Positions 43,416 to 52,600 are shown, counted from the stretch's first letter. The stretch: DNA of 64,000 nt from Chryseobacterium sp. (GCA_031286615.1 JAITUA010000001.1:16237-80236); one strand, 5' to 3'. Numbers and translations: made by a program. The notes: a model not told the origin generated them from the sequence alone.

Positions 43416-44474
43416 ATGACGACACAAGATTTTATAGGAAAAGAAAATTTCACCATTCATACCCAAACGGTTTCAGAAAGCTGCCCGTCTAATATTGCCC
43501 TGATTAAATACTGGGGAAAATATGCTGATCAGATTCCTGCCAATCCGAGTATCAGTTATACTTTAAATCATTGTAAAACTAATACCTCAATGGAATTTAT
43601 AGCAAATGAAACCTTTTCAGTACAAACTTTCCTGGCTGGAAACGAAGAAGTGAAATTTGCTGAAAAAATTGAAAAATATTTCAAAAATATAGAACAGTAT
43701 CTTCCCTGGATTCTAAAAGGGAAATATATCATCAGAACAGAAAATACATTTCCGCACAGTTCCGGGATTGCAAGCTCAGCTTCAGGATTTGGAGCCATTG
43801 CAAAATGTCTGATGGCATTGGATGCTTCATTTACAGGAAAAACTTCTGAAGAAGAATCTTTAAGAAAAGCTTCATTTTTAGCTAGATTAGGAAGTGGAAG
43901 CGCTTGCCGAAGTCTATACAACGGACTTGTGGTGTGGGGAAAAACTGATGAGGTAGAAGGAAGTTCAGATTTATTTGGAGTACAGTTTCCGGATGCTGAA
44001 GTTCATGAGGTATTCAGAAATTTTAACGACTGGGTTTTACTGATCCATGAAGGACAGAAAAGTGTTTCTTCAACGGTAGGGCACGGTTTGATGAATACGA
44101 ATCCTTATGCAGAAAGAAGATTTCAGGAAGCAAGAGAAAACTTTGTTCCGATGAAAGAAATTCTGAAAAACGGTGACATGGAAAGCTTTATCAAGCTGGT
44201 AGAGCATGAAGCACTTACACTGCATGCAATGATGATGATGAGTGATCCGGCTTTTATCCTGATGAAAACAGGTACTTTAGAAGTCATCAACAAAATCTGG
44301 GATTTCAGAAGAGAAACAGGATTGTCTTTATTCTTTACGCTGGATGCAGGAGCTAATGTTCACCTTCTCTTCCCTAGCAATGGTTCTGAAGAACAGATTA
44401 AAACCTTCATCGAAGCTGAATTATTACAGCACACTCAGAAAAATGGAGTAGTGAAGGATATAATGAAATTCTAA
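43416..44474 (+). CDS. mvaD: Diphosphomevalonate decarboxylase
   Basis: A 352-residue GHMP-family enzyme. SCPSNIALIKYWGKY and HSSGIASSASGFGAIAKC (ATP-binding loop and catalytic Ser) define it, and LGSGSACRS and LTLDAGANVHLLFPS match. It makes isopentenyl diphosphate from mevalonate diphosphate, so the organism uses the mevalonate route. The rest of the pathway is not in this window. Confidence 0.93.
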   Translation: MTTQDFIGKENFTIHTQTVSESCPSNIALIKYWGKYADQIPANPSISYTLNHCKTNTSMEFIANETFSVQTFLAGNEEVKFAEKIEKYFKNIEQYLPWILKGKYIIRTENTFPHSSGIASSASGFGAIAKCLMALDASFTGKTSEEESLRKASFLARLGSGSACRSLYNGLVVWGKTDEVEGSSDLFGVQFPDAEVHEVFRNFNDWVLLIHEGQKSVSSTVGHGLMNTNPYAERRFQEARENFVPMKEILKNGDMESFIKLVEHEALTLHAMMMMSDPAFILMKTGTLEVINKIWDFRRETGLSLFFTLDAGANVHLLFPSNGSEEQIKTFIEAELLQHTQKNGVVKDIMKF

Positions 44475-44487
44475 AATTAAAAATATT

Positions 44488-44518
44488 CAATAGGAGTGGG
44501 CTTTAGCCCACTTTTTTT
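44488..44518. repeat. REP-like palindromic repeat, copy 2, used as terminator
   Basis: CAATAGGAGTGGGCTTTAGC contains the palindrome GTGGGCTTTAGCCCAC (44496-44511), followed by seven T. It lies between two convergent genes and serves as a terminator for mvaD. Confidence 0.8.
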
Positions 44519-44519
44519 A

Positions 44520-45602
44520 TTAATCTTCAGTAACCACAGTTTCACGTTCGCCATCTTCTTTCTTTCCTTCCTCGATCATGATTTCGGCTTCCGCTTTCTC
44601 TTCGGAAGTCGCTGTTTCAATCAATTCTTCCTGTTCATCGTTGTGATGATCTATGAAAAACTCGCAGTATACCGGAAGGTGGTCTGAACCAAAATTTTCC
44701 AAGGTCTTCAGCTGTTTAATAAAAATATCTTCACTGTGAAACATCAGATCGATAGGAAATCTTAAAATACGGTATTTCGCATGGAAGGTAGAAACAAAAG
44801 AATGTCCTATTCTCGGATCTATCAAATGGCTTGTTTTTCTGAAAAGGACAGATGATCTTGACCATGCAACATTATTGAAGTCTCCTACAACAATAACAGG
44901 TTTTTTGATGTCTTTTACACATTTGGCAGTACTTAAAAGATCGCCATCCCTTTCCTTTGAAGTTTCCTCTTCAGTAGGACTTGGCGGCGGTGGATGAACC
45001 CCGAAGAAAACAAAAGAAAAGCCATCAGCAGTTTTCATATGGATCTCAATACTCGGGATATCATCAGCTACGAAATAATGAGTCTTTGCTTCTTTGATTT
45101 CAATCCTGGAATAGAAATGCATTCCGTAGGTGTTTTCAAGAGTTACTTTATGCTGGAAGCCATATTCTTTTTCTAAAGGTCTCATTGCTTTTTCCCAGTC
45201 GCCATTGCTTTCCATAGTCATGAAAAAATCAGGATTATGCTTTTTAACAAGCCCGATGAATTTCTCATACTCTTTATTGAACTGGTAAACATTGGCAGAA
45301 ATAAAATGCAGTTTATCAGAAGACTTATGGCGTTGTCTGTGTTTTTTTACAGGATAAAAACGGGTATATTTGATGAGGGTATGGCTGTGATGAACAAACA
45401 AAATCAGCAGAAGTCCCTGATAATACCATAAATATTCTTTAGAATCAGTAAAAAGGCCTAATAGAAAAGTGAAAAATATAAGGTAGGTGACCTGTATTTT
45501 AGCAAATTCCGGAACCCTGAATATCCAGTGAGAATGCTGAATTTTTGGCAGTATTGTCATGACCACAAGAAGTATGGCCAAAGTCAGATAAATAATCCAC
45601 AT
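44520..45602 (-). CDS. Endonuclease/exonuclease/phosphatase family membrane protein
   Basis: A 360-residue protein with two to three N-terminal membrane helices and an EEP catalytic domain (from about 95). FISANVYQFN, VVGDFNNVAWS and ENFGSDHLPVYCEF hold the metal-binding Asn/Asp and catalytic His-Asp. Members cleave DNA, RNA or phospholipids; here the membrane anchor suggests an envelope role. The final 40 residues are strongly acidic (EEQ..., EEGKKEDGE), an unusual tail. Confidence 0.85.
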   Translation of the reverse strand: MWIIYLTLAILLVVMTILPKIQHSHWIFRVPEFAKIQVTYLIFFTFLLGLFTDSKEYLWYYQGLLLILFVHHSHTLIKYTRFYPVKKHRQRHKSSDKLHFISANVYQFNKEYEKFIGLVKKHNPDFFMTMESNGDWEKAMRPLEKEYGFQHKVTLENTYGMHFYSRIEIKEAKTHYFVADDIPSIEIHMKTADGFSFVFFGVHPPPPSPTEEETSKERDGDLLSTAKCVKDIKKPVIVVGDFNNVAWSRSSVLFRKTSHLIDPRIGHSFVSTFHAKYRILRFPIDLMFHSEDIFIKQLKTLENFGSDHLPVYCEFFIDHHNDEQEELIETATSEEKAEAEIMIEEGKKEDGERETVVTED

Positions 45603-45712
45603 ATAAAAAGCTCTGAAATAATTTTGACCACAATTTAAGGAAAATGAATTTTAAAATTTGTTAATCAATTTAAATTTTATTTTATCTATTTTTAATTATC
45701 TAAATCTATACT

Positions 45713-46156
45713 ATGAATAAAATAATTGTACTTCTTGTTCTTATAAGTATTTCAAGCTTCGGTCAGCAGAATAAAGATATTGAAAAACCTATCCGTAATC
45801 TGTTCCTTGGCATGAAAAATGCAGATTCTGAGCTTGTAAAATCCGCTTTTGCAGAGAATGCAGTGCTGCAGACCATTACTAAAGATGGTACTGTGAAAAG
45901 TGACAGTATACAGGATTTCGTTGCTTCGGTTTCAAAATTTACAAAAGGAGATCTGGATGAAAGAATCATAGTAGAAGCTGTTCATACGGACGGAAATCTG
46001 GCAAGTGTATTCACTCCTTATTCTTTTTATTTAAAAGGAAAATTATCACATTGTGGTGCTAATAGTTTTCAGCTGGTAAAGCAGAATAATGAATGGAAAA
46101 TCCAATATATTATTGATACAAGAAGAAAGGATAACTGTAAAGAAATACAACAATAA
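45713..46156 (+). CDS. Secreted NTF2-like (SnoaL) protein
   Basis: A 147-residue protein with signal peptide (ISSFGQ) and a cone-like NTF2 fold: FLGMKNADSELVKSAFAENA, VASVSKFTKG, and a C-terminal FQLVKQNNEWKIQYIIDTRR. These domains are used for ligand binding or as enzymes; none is evident here. The sequence NCKEIQQ at the end offers no anchor. Confidence 0.78.
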   Translation: MNKIIVLLVLISISSFGQQNKDIEKPIRNLFLGMKNADSELVKSAFAENAVLQTITKDGTVKSDSIQDFVASVSKFTKGDLDERIIVEAVHTDGNLASVFTPYSFYLKGKLSHCGANSFQLVKQNNEWKIQYIIDTRRKDNCKEIQQ

Positions 46157-46185
46157 AGTTCAATTGAAAATTAGTTTAAAATAAA

Positions 46186-46563
46186 ATGAAGATTCACCAT
46201 ATTGCAATCATATGTTCAGATTACTCCGTTTCAAAGAAATTTTATACGGAAATTTTAGATCTGAATATCATCCGGGAAGTATACCGCGAAGAAAGACAAT
46301 CTTATAAACTTGATCTGGCTATCGGGGATCATTATGTGATTGAGCTGTTTTCTTTTCCCAATCCTCCACAACGGCCGTCACGACCTGAAGCATGTGGTTT
46401 AAGACATCTTGCTTTTTCTGTTGAAAATGTTGCAGAAAAAAGAAATGAGCTAATCGGAAAAGGATTGAATTGCGAAGAAATCCGCATAGACGAATTCACC
46501 GGAAAAGAGTTTTTCTTTACCCAGGATCCCGATCAACTGCCGTTAGAGTTTTATGAAATGTAA
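46186..46563 (+). CDS. VOC family protein, YaeR/SMU1112c type
   Basis: A 125-residue glyoxalase-fold protein. It starts KIHHIAIICSDYSVSKKFYT with metal-ligand His, and has HYVIELFSFP and GLRHLAFSVEN. The pattern is that of the YaeR/GloA2 subgroup; the substrate is unknown. It follows the NTF2 gene by 29 bases. Confidence 0.87.
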   Translation: MKIHHIAIICSDYSVSKKFYTEILDLNIIREVYREERQSYKLDLAIGDHYVIELFSFPNPPQRPSRPEACGLRHLAFSVENVAEKRNELIGKGLNCEEIRIDEFTGKEFFFTQDPDQLPLEFYEM

Positions 46564-46566
46564 AAA

Positions 46567-46950
46567 TTAGTGGGCGTACCCTGCAAAGAAACTTACTGCC
46601 ATAATCGCTAAAACAATAGAAGAAATGACTACATATACGTAGTCTTTTTCTTTTAAATACCCTATTAAAGCGAACACAATCCTCATCAAAGGGGTGAAGA
46701 TCAACAGAAGAATCCCCAGTTGAATGATAGCCATTCCTTCTCCTTTACACAGAGAATCCCAGAAATGTCCCCATACTTTTTCAGAAGAAGTACCTACTAC
46801 AAGGCTGGTATATTTTTCAGGCATTTTAAAACCCTCAAAAAATAACTTGATAAAACCGATCAGAGAGGTGGCCACAGAAAGAATAACACCCAGTCTCAGA
46901 AGGTTTCCTACGGAGCGGTTCAGATCTACATCTGTAAAATTCTTTTTCAT
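46567..46950 (-). CDS. DUF1634 membrane protein
   Basis: A 127-residue protein with three membrane helices and the DUF1634 features GNLLRLGVILSVATSLIGF and GILLLIFTPLMRIVFALIG. The family is usually encoded after TauE/SafE transporters, as here, and overlaps the transporter gene by one base. It is presumably an accessory subunit. Confidence 0.87.
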   Translation of the reverse strand: MKKNFTDVDLNRSVGNLLRLGVILSVATSLIGFIKLFFEGFKMPEKYTSLVVGTSSEKVWGHFWDSLCKGEGMAIIQLGILLLIFTPLMRIVFALIGYLKEKDYVYVVISSIVLAIMAVSFFAGYAH

Positions 46951-47780
46951 TATCTGAAGCTTTTGTTGATACCGTTATACATCATGTAGATAGACAGAAT
47001 GGTAATTACAATGGCAAAAAATACTTTTAATTTTTTGGTCTTTGATACCATCAGCGTTTTCGAGCCGATAAAACTTCCAATGACAACTCCAATTAAAACC
47101 GGAGCCACAATCACAGGAATAATTTCTCCTCGCTGGAAATAGATCAGTGCACTGGCTACAGCCGTTACTCCAATCATAAAATTACTCGTTGTTGTAGATA
47201 CCTTGAAAGGCAGCTTCATCATATTGTCCATTGCCAATACCTTCAACGCTCCGGAACCTATTCCTAAAAGTCCGGACATTGCACCTGCAAACATCATCAT
47301 CAAAAATCCAGGAACTGTATTTCTTGCAGAATAGCTTTTCAGTATTCCTTTATCAGGGAATGTTCCGTACAGTTTCAGTTTTTCTTCCAGACTTCCTTTT
47401 ACCAAAGGTTCCTGGTGATCAGGTTTTCCTTTAAGATTCAAAATAACTGTAAGAAGAAGGATACTTGCGAAAATAATACCAATGGTATTCGGATTAAGCA
47501 TCCCCGAAACCAGAGCACCCACAATAGCTCCTGCTGTGGTGGCAATTTCGAGAAACATCCCGATTCTCATATTGGTAAAACCTTCTTTAACGAAAGCTAC
47601 GGCCGCACCGGAAGAGGTCCCGATCACAGAAATAAGTGAAGCACCGATAGCATAATGCATTGGAACGCCGAATCCCAGCGTCAATAAAGGAATGATAATA
47701 ACTCCTCCTCCTAAACCCGTAAGTGAACCTAAAAGACCAGCGGAAATTGCGCCAAGGAAGAGTATGATGATTTCTGACAT
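46950..47780 (-). CDS. TauE/SafE family transporter
   Basis: A 276-residue protein with eight membrane helices. The duplicated signature is seen in GSLTGLGGGVIIIPLLTL and AGAMSGLLGIGSGALKVLAM. The family exports sulfite, sulfoacetate or related anions or imports others; the substrate is unknown. It shares a divergent promoter region with the DUF1543 gene. Confidence 0.88.
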   Translation of the reverse strand: MSEIIILFLGAISAGLLGSLTGLGGGVIIIPLLTLGFGVPMHYAIGASLISVIGTSSGAAVAFVKEGFTNMRIGMFLEIATTAGAIVGALVSGMLNPNTIGIIFASILLLTVILNLKGKPDHQEPLVKGSLEEKLKLYGTFPDKGILKSYSARNTVPGFLMMMFAGAMSGLLGIGSGALKVLAMDNMMKLPFKVSTTTSNFMIGVTAVASALIYFQRGEIIPVIVAPVLIGVVIGSFIGSKTLMVSKTKKLKVFFAIVITILSIYMMYNGINKSFR

Positions 47781-47796
47781 ACTACAAATAATGTTA

Positions 47797-47828
47797 CAAA
47801 TATAAAATTATTGTAGTAGTCTGCCAAA
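47797..47828 (-). promoter_or_regulatory. Promoter of the TauE/DUF1634 operon
   Basis: On the minus strand TTTG (47828-47825), 20 bases, TATATTTG (47804-47797): exact consensus, 16 bases before the ATG. Confidence 0.75.
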
Positions 47829-47830
47829 CA

Positions 47831-47860
47831 TTTGAAAAAGATAAATTTAACGTATTTTTG
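47831..47860 (+). promoter_or_regulatory. Promoter of the DUF1543 gene
   Basis: TTTG (47831-47834), 18 bases, TATTTTTG (47853-47860). Its -33 box is two bases from that of the divergent TauE promoter (CAAACATTTG). The ATG is five bases past the -7 box. Confidence 0.75.
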
Positions 47861-47865
47861 CATGC

Positions 47866-48429
47866 ATGAAAAATGTAATGAAATTATTTTATGTTATCCT
47901 TGGGGCAACTCCTAAAGGAAGAAATATTGAGCAGCACGATGTTTTCTTCGGAATAGCAGAGAATCTTAAAGATTTGATTCCGGATATGAAAGAGTTTTGG
48001 AAGGAAGCAGAAGGTAAAATTCATCTGGATTGTTATCAGGAAGTTAAGTTTGCTGATGGCTATGAAGTGGAAATTGTAGAAAAAGGAGAGAAGTCATCAG
48101 AAGATCAGTTGTTTTTCCTCAATCTGGGAGGTTATAAGCCGGGTTTCTTTGAAGAGTTTCATGAGCAGCACTTAATGGTGGGGCAGTCTATGGGAGAGAT
48201 TGTAAAAAGAGCTAAGGCTACAGAATTTTATCAGACTATGGGGTTTGAAGGCGCTGTAAGCCATATTGATGATAAACATGGGGTAGATATTGATGATATA
48301 TTCAATGTGAGCGACATTCTTCCTGCCGGTATGAAAGAAAAATATTCTATCGTTCTTAAAAAATCTGATGCAGAAAATCAGGAAAATCCAATGGGACTTG
48401 GGTATTTAAAAATCGATAAAATTCAATAA
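47866..48429 (+). CDS. DUF1543 domain protein
   Basis: A 187-residue protein. LFYVILGATPKGRNIEQHDVFF and GYKPGFFEEFHEQHLMVGQ (two half-repeats of an alpha+beta fold) match DUF1543. Function unknown. It precedes purK by 25 bases, so the two probably form an operon. The start at 47866 is preferred; an in-frame position at 47875 (MKLF) is possible if transcription begins after the first ATG. Confidence 0.85.
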   Translation: MKNVMKLFYVILGATPKGRNIEQHDVFFGIAENLKDLIPDMKEFWKEAEGKIHLDCYQEVKFADGYEVEIVEKGEKSSEDQLFFLNLGGYKPGFFEEFHEQHLMVGQSMGEIVKRAKATEFYQTMGFEGAVSHIDDKHGVDIDDIFNVSDILPAGMKEKYSIVLKKSDAENQENPMGLGYLKIDKIQ

Positions 48430-48454
48430 GAAGTAAATCTAATAAAAATAAAAA

Positions 48455-49567
48455 ATGAAAATAGGAATTCTGGGAGGCGGACAACTGGGAAGAATGCTGA
48501 TACAAAGTGCACTGAAGTATGACGATGAGTTTTATACTCTGGATCCGGCTTCTGATGCGCCATGTCATAATATTTCGCATTTTACACAGGGAAATTTTAA
48601 TGACTATGACACGGTTCTGAACTTCGGTAAAGACAAGGATGTTGTAACCATTGAAATAGAACATGTAAATGCTGATGCATTGGCAGAACTTGAAAAACAG
48701 GGAATAAAAGTTGTTCCTAATGCCAGTATCATCAAAACGATCCAGCAAAAGATCCTTCAGAAAGAATTTTATAAAACTCATGACATCCCAAGCCCGGAAT
48801 TTCAGGTAGTATGGAACAGTGATGAGAAAATTATCATGCCGCTGCCATTTGTTCAGAAGATGAATACGGGAGGCTATGATGGAAAAGGAGTACAGGTGAT
48901 CAAAACAGAAGAAGATTATCAGCATTTATGGACAGAAGCTTCTGTTATTGAAAGTCTTGTAGATATTGAAAAAGAGCTTTCCGTAATTGTGGCAAGAAAT
49001 GAAAAAGGAGAAACCAATATTTTCCCGGTAACGGAAATGGTTGCCGATCCAAAGCTGAATCTTTTAGATTTCAATGTATGTCCGGTTCTTCTGACAGAAG
49101 ATGTTCAGAATCAGATTGATTCCATTACTGAGAAATTCCTGAATGCAGTGAACTCTCCGGGATTGTTTGCTATTGAATTGTTCCTTGACAAAGAAGGTAA
49201 AATATGGGTGAATGAAACCGCACCAAGACTGCATAATTCAGGACACCAGAGCCAGGAAGGAAATACGAATTCCCAGTTTGAGCAAATGTACCGTGTGGTA
49301 AAAAACTTACCTTTAGCTGATACTGATGCCATCACTTACAGCGGAATGCTGAATCTGGTAGGAGCAGAAGGATATGCCGGAAAAGTAATCTATGAAGGAA
49401 TGGAAGATGTTCTTAAGCTTCCTGAAACCTACATCCATTTATACGGGAAAACCGAAACCAAACCAGGAAGAAAAATGGGACACATCAATGTCCTTGCTGA
49501 TTCCCGAGAAGAGCTTATGGAAAAGCTTGTGATGGTAAAGGGAATGGTAAGAGTAATTTCTGAGTAA
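48455..49567 (+). CDS. purK: 5-(carboxyamino)imidazole ribonucleotide synthase
   Basis: A 370-residue ATP-grasp enzyme, standard length for PurK. It starts KIGILGGGQLGRMLIQ (ATP/AIR-binding pre-grasp), and has VQKMNTGGYDGKGVQ, IEKELSVIVARN and NETAPRLHNSGHQS. It carboxylates AIR with bicarbonate and ATP; PurE, the next enzyme, is encoded 5 kb downstream (54535-55038). A strong terminator follows. Confidence 0.96.
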   Translation: MKIGILGGGQLGRMLIQSALKYDDEFYTLDPASDAPCHNISHFTQGNFNDYDTVLNFGKDKDVVTIEIEHVNADALAELEKQGIKVVPNASIIKTIQQKILQKEFYKTHDIPSPEFQVVWNSDEKIIMPLPFVQKMNTGGYDGKGVQVIKTEEDYQHLWTEASVIESLVDIEKELSVIVARNEKGETNIFPVTEMVADPKLNLLDFNVCPVLLTEDVQNQIDSITEKFLNAVNSPGLFAIELFLDKEGKIWVNETAPRLHNSGHQSQEGNTNSQFEQMYRVVKNLPLADTDAITYSGMLNLVGAEGYAGKVIYEGMEDVLKLPETYIHLYGKTETKPGRKMGHINVLADSREELMEKLVMVKGMVRVISE

Positions 49568-49586
49568 AATCATTTTAAAAATAAAT

Positions 49587-49622
49587 AAAGGGAGCCGTTT
49601 TTAAATTGAAACGGCTCCCTTT
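49587..49622 (+). terminator. Terminator of purK
   Basis: AAAGGGAGCCGTTT pairs perfectly with AAACGGCTCCCTTT (14 pairs), followed by T-rich sequence. Confidence 0.85.
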
Positions 49623-49642
49623 ATTTTGTTATACAATCAATT

Positions 49643-49775
49643 CAATAGGAACGGGCTTTAGCCCGTTTAAAAATAATTAACAATTCAATGGGCTTTAGCC
49701 AAAACTTAATTTAGATTTCGGCTAAAGCCACATGTATTCATGTTGTTTATATCGGGCTTTAGCCCGATCCTATTA
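49643..49775. repeat. Composite REP-like element, four palindromes
   Basis: A 133-base unit bounded by AATAGGA and TCCTATT. Inside are ACGGGCTTTAGCCCGT, GGGCTTTAGCC, CGGCTAAAGCC and ATCGGGCTTTAGCCCGAT, in both orientations. It is the fullest copy in the window and looks like a bacterial interspersed mosaic element. The rest of the gap holds a CTTCCAGC repeat at 49791-49818. Confidence 0.8.
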
Positions 49776-49834
49776 ATGACTCTTAGATAACTTCCAGCAT
49801 CCCTCTTCCAGCTTCCAGTCTATCTAAACCTCTT

Positions 49835-51958
49835 TTACTTAAAAATCTTCTGAATCACATTTCCAATCTCCACAAAATCTCCGTGATTTCCTACAGAGCG
49901 TATTTCCGGGCTGTTTTTATCATATTCTGAGAAAGGGAAGATCAGAAGATAATTATTATCATTCAGATTTCTGTTGAGAAGTTCAGGAATTAATCTCATT
50001 CTAGGAATATAAGATTTCATGCCTCGTTTTGCCATCAAAATAATCAAGGCTTCATCATCTTTCAGCTGGGCAGCGGTTCTTTCACCATCCTGCCAAGTGC
50101 TCATAATTATAAATTCTGCTTCTATACTGGCTTTCTTCATGATTTTCTGCAGAATATCAATGATGTTTTCAGGAGCATAAAAAACAACTGTAGCCCCGGA
50201 GTTTCTGGCAATATTCCAGACTCTTAGCAAAGCATGGAAGAATCCGGCATCTTTATCCGCATTCTCAGGAATCATCACTGCATATTTTTTTATAGTGGAA
50301 AGCGGTTGTGCAGCATGATATACCAGTACGTTTACATCATCATTCTGAAGATAGCCATTGTAAAGATTATACACAAAAGAAGGGGAGAACCCTTTTTCAT
50401 CCTCCAATCCAATGATGAGGTCTGTAATTTTCTGTTCTTTAATGACATTATTGACTCCATTGACGACGTCATTGTCATATCTTTTTAAGGCTTGCAGTTT
50501 CACATCTGCCGCTGCTGCTGCATCTGCCGCCTGGTGAAGAAGTTTTTCAGCATTCTTTACCGAAGACTCATTTTTATCTTCATTGATAACGTTTAATGCA
50601 AATAAATCTTCTGTATTGGAGTGGGCTTTGATCAGAATTCCCAGATTCACCATTCTCTCAACAGTAGCCTCATGGTTGATGGCCAAAAGAATACTTTCTT
50701 CTTCATGGGTATTCCCCGAAACAGTATCTTCATTGTCACTTTCAGCAATTTTCTGAGCACTTGCCATAGAAATGAAGGAGGAAATGGTACACGAAATAAG
50801 GATCAGTAAAATACTTCCGTTTAGGACGTGTTCATTTAATAATCTTACAGGTTCTCCGGTTTCGGTTTCAGAAAGGATAATGTTGTATCCTACCATTACT
50901 GAAGCTAATGTAGCTGCTGCAGAAGCAGAACTTAACCCAAATATGAGTTTTCCTTCCTCTTTAGTCAGTCTGAATGTTTTTTGAGTAGCCACCGCAGAAA
51001 GATATTTCCCTCCGATAGAAGCTACCAGCATGATTCCGGCAACTTCCAGCGTTTCCCAGCTTTTAAAGAAAACTTTGAAATCAATCAACATTCCTACACT
51101 GATCAGGAAGAATGGAATAAAGATGGCATTTCCCACAAATTCAACCCTGTTCATTAAAGAAGAAGTATGAGGAATAAGTCTGTTTAGAGCCAATCCGGCA
51201 AAGAATGCTCCGATAATGGCTTCTACACCAGCAAGTTCAGCAAGCATCGCTGCCAGATAAATCATGACCAGTACAAAAATATATTGTGAGATTTTATCAT
51301 CCACTCTTTTGAAAAACCAACGTCCTATAATTGGAAATACAATAAGCACAATCAAAGCAAAAACAATGAAAGAGACGGATAATTTAACCCAAAATTCTGT
51401 TCCCACATCTCCCTGCGACATTCCCACAATCACGGCAAGTACCAATAAAGCGAGGATGTCGGTAATCATTGTACCTCCAACGGTAATATTTACAGCTTTA
51501 TTTTTTGCGATTCCCAACTTGCTCACTAATGGATAAGCAATAAGGGTGTGTGATGAAAAAAGACTGGCAAATAAAATAGATGTCAGCATGGAAAAATGCA
51601 GAAGATAGTAACCTCCCAGATATCCTAAGACAAAAGGAACAATAAAGGTATAGAGCCCAAAGGTGAGACTTTTCCATTTGTTCTTTTTAAAATCACCCAT
51701 ATCAATCTCAAGACCTGCCAGAAACATGATATAAAGCAATCCGGTGGTTCCTGTTACAACAATGCTGCTGTCTCGGGATAATACATTGAATCCGTTCGGA
51801 CCAATGATGGCTCCGGCGATGATAAGTCCCAAAAGGTGGGGAACTTTAATTTTATTTAGCAGCAATGGTGCTGCCAGGATGATAACCAGTACCAACAGGA
51901 ACTTCAGTACCGGATCTTCTATAGGAAGACTCAGGTTGTGTATACTCAGTAAAATCAT
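49835..51958 (-). CDS. Cation/proton antiporter with C-terminal USP-like domain
   Basis: A 707-residue CPA2 family transporter. The N-terminal 400 residues hold about 12 membrane helices, with LLGLIIAGAIIGPNGF at the start, LAGLEIDMG, and AGVEAIIGAFFAGLALNR (helix with the ion-binding acid). A C-terminal cytoplasmic region (about 430-700) resembles tandem universal-stress-protein domains. It exchanges Na+ or K+ for protons at the inner membrane and may be nucleotide-regulated. Confidence 0.9.
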   Translation of the reverse strand: MILLSIHNLSLPIEDPVLKFLLVLVIILAAPLLLNKIKVPHLLGLIIAGAIIGPNGFNVLSRDSSIVVTGTTGLLYIMFLAGLEIDMGDFKKNKWKSLTFGLYTFIVPFVLGYLGGYYLLHFSMLTSILFASLFSSHTLIAYPLVSKLGIAKNKAVNITVGGTMITDILALLVLAVIVGMSQGDVGTEFWVKLSVSFIVFALIVLIVFPIIGRWFFKRVDDKISQYIFVLVMIYLAAMLAELAGVEAIIGAFFAGLALNRLIPHTSSLMNRVEFVGNAIFIPFFLISVGMLIDFKVFFKSWETLEVAGIMLVASIGGKYLSAVATQKTFRLTKEEGKLIFGLSSASAAATLASVMVGYNIILSETETGEPVRLLNEHVLNGSILLILISCTISSFISMASAQKIAESDNEDTVSGNTHEEESILLAINHEATVERMVNLGILIKAHSNTEDLFALNVINEDKNESSVKNAEKLLHQAADAAAAADVKLQALKRYDNDVVNGVNNVIKEQKITDLIIGLEDEKGFSPSFVYNLYNGYLQNDDVNVLVYHAAQPLSTIKKYAVMIPENADKDAGFFHALLRVWNIARNSGATVVFYAPENIIDILQKIMKKASIEAEFIIMSTWQDGERTAAQLKDDEALIILMAKRGMKSYIPRMRLIPELLNRNLNDNNYLLIFPFSEYDKNSPEIRSVGNHGDFVEIGNVIQKIFK

Positions 51959-51964
51959 AAGTGT

Positions 51965-52531
51965 TTATTTTGTGGAACGTACTAATTCAACAGAGAACTT
52001 GGCGGTACAGCCATCGGAAGTGATGGTTCTGGTACCTTTGATCTTGTTGTCCGAAATATCATTAAGAAGAACGCTCATTTCTACATTCTTTTTGGCCGTA
52101 GAATCGGTTTTGAAAGACAGTCTGATCTCATTGTTTTCAAACTTGCCAGTGTATAGTCTTACCAGGTTATTATTATTGATGATTTTGGTAATAGGCTGGG
52201 TAGAATCATTATCAAACTCCCAGATGTCGGTACGCTGGTCGCCTACTGCATATTCACTGCAGTTAGACTCTGTACAGATAACCTTTCCGTTCCATGGACC
52301 GGAAATTTCCGCGGGCCAGGAAGAAGTAATAACTACGGAATCTTTTTTGGCAAAAATACTGTCCCTCATTTTCAGGAGCGACTGATATTCGGATTCTTTC
52401 TTCGCGAATACTTTTTCTTTTTCTAATAATTGTTTTTCCCTGTCTGTCAGATTTTTCTCCTTCTCTTTGTAATCACAGCTTACAAGAAGAAAAGAGGAGA
52501 CCAGAAATAAAAAAAATGTGTTTTTCAGCAT
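51965..52531 (-). CDS. Lipoprotein with N-terminal coiled coil
   Basis: A 188-residue protein. I chose the ATG at 52531 (MLKNTFFLFLVSSFLLVSC), which gives a lipobox with Cys19; a longer frame to 52585 would run through an inverted repeat. A charged coiled coil follows (about 25-55, DREKQLLEKEKVFAKKESEY), then a beta-domain with IWEFDNDSTQPITKIINNN. Function unknown. It follows the TonB-like gene on the same strand. Confidence 0.72.
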   Translation of the reverse strand: MLKNTFFLFLVSSFLLVSCDYKEKEKNLTDREKQLLEKEKVFAKKESEYQSLLKMRDSIFAKKDSVVITSSWPAEISGPWNGKVICTESNCSEYAVGDQRTDIWEFDNDSTQPITKIINNNNLVRLYTGKFENNEIRLSFKTDSTAKKNVEMSVLLNDISDNKIKGTRTITSDGCTAKFSVELVRSTK

Positions 52532-52556
52532 ATTGTATAGGTTGGAGTATACAATA
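52531..52556. promoter_or_regulatory. Nine-base inverted repeat at the lipoprotein start
   Basis: TATTGTATA (52531-52539) and TATACAATA (52548-52556) are exact inverted copies eight bases apart, touching the start codon of the gene. A regulator-binding site or mRNA hairpin is possible. Confidence 0.4.
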
Positions 52557-52600
52557 TAGGGAAAATGGAGGGAATATGAAAACATTCCCTGACATACTCC

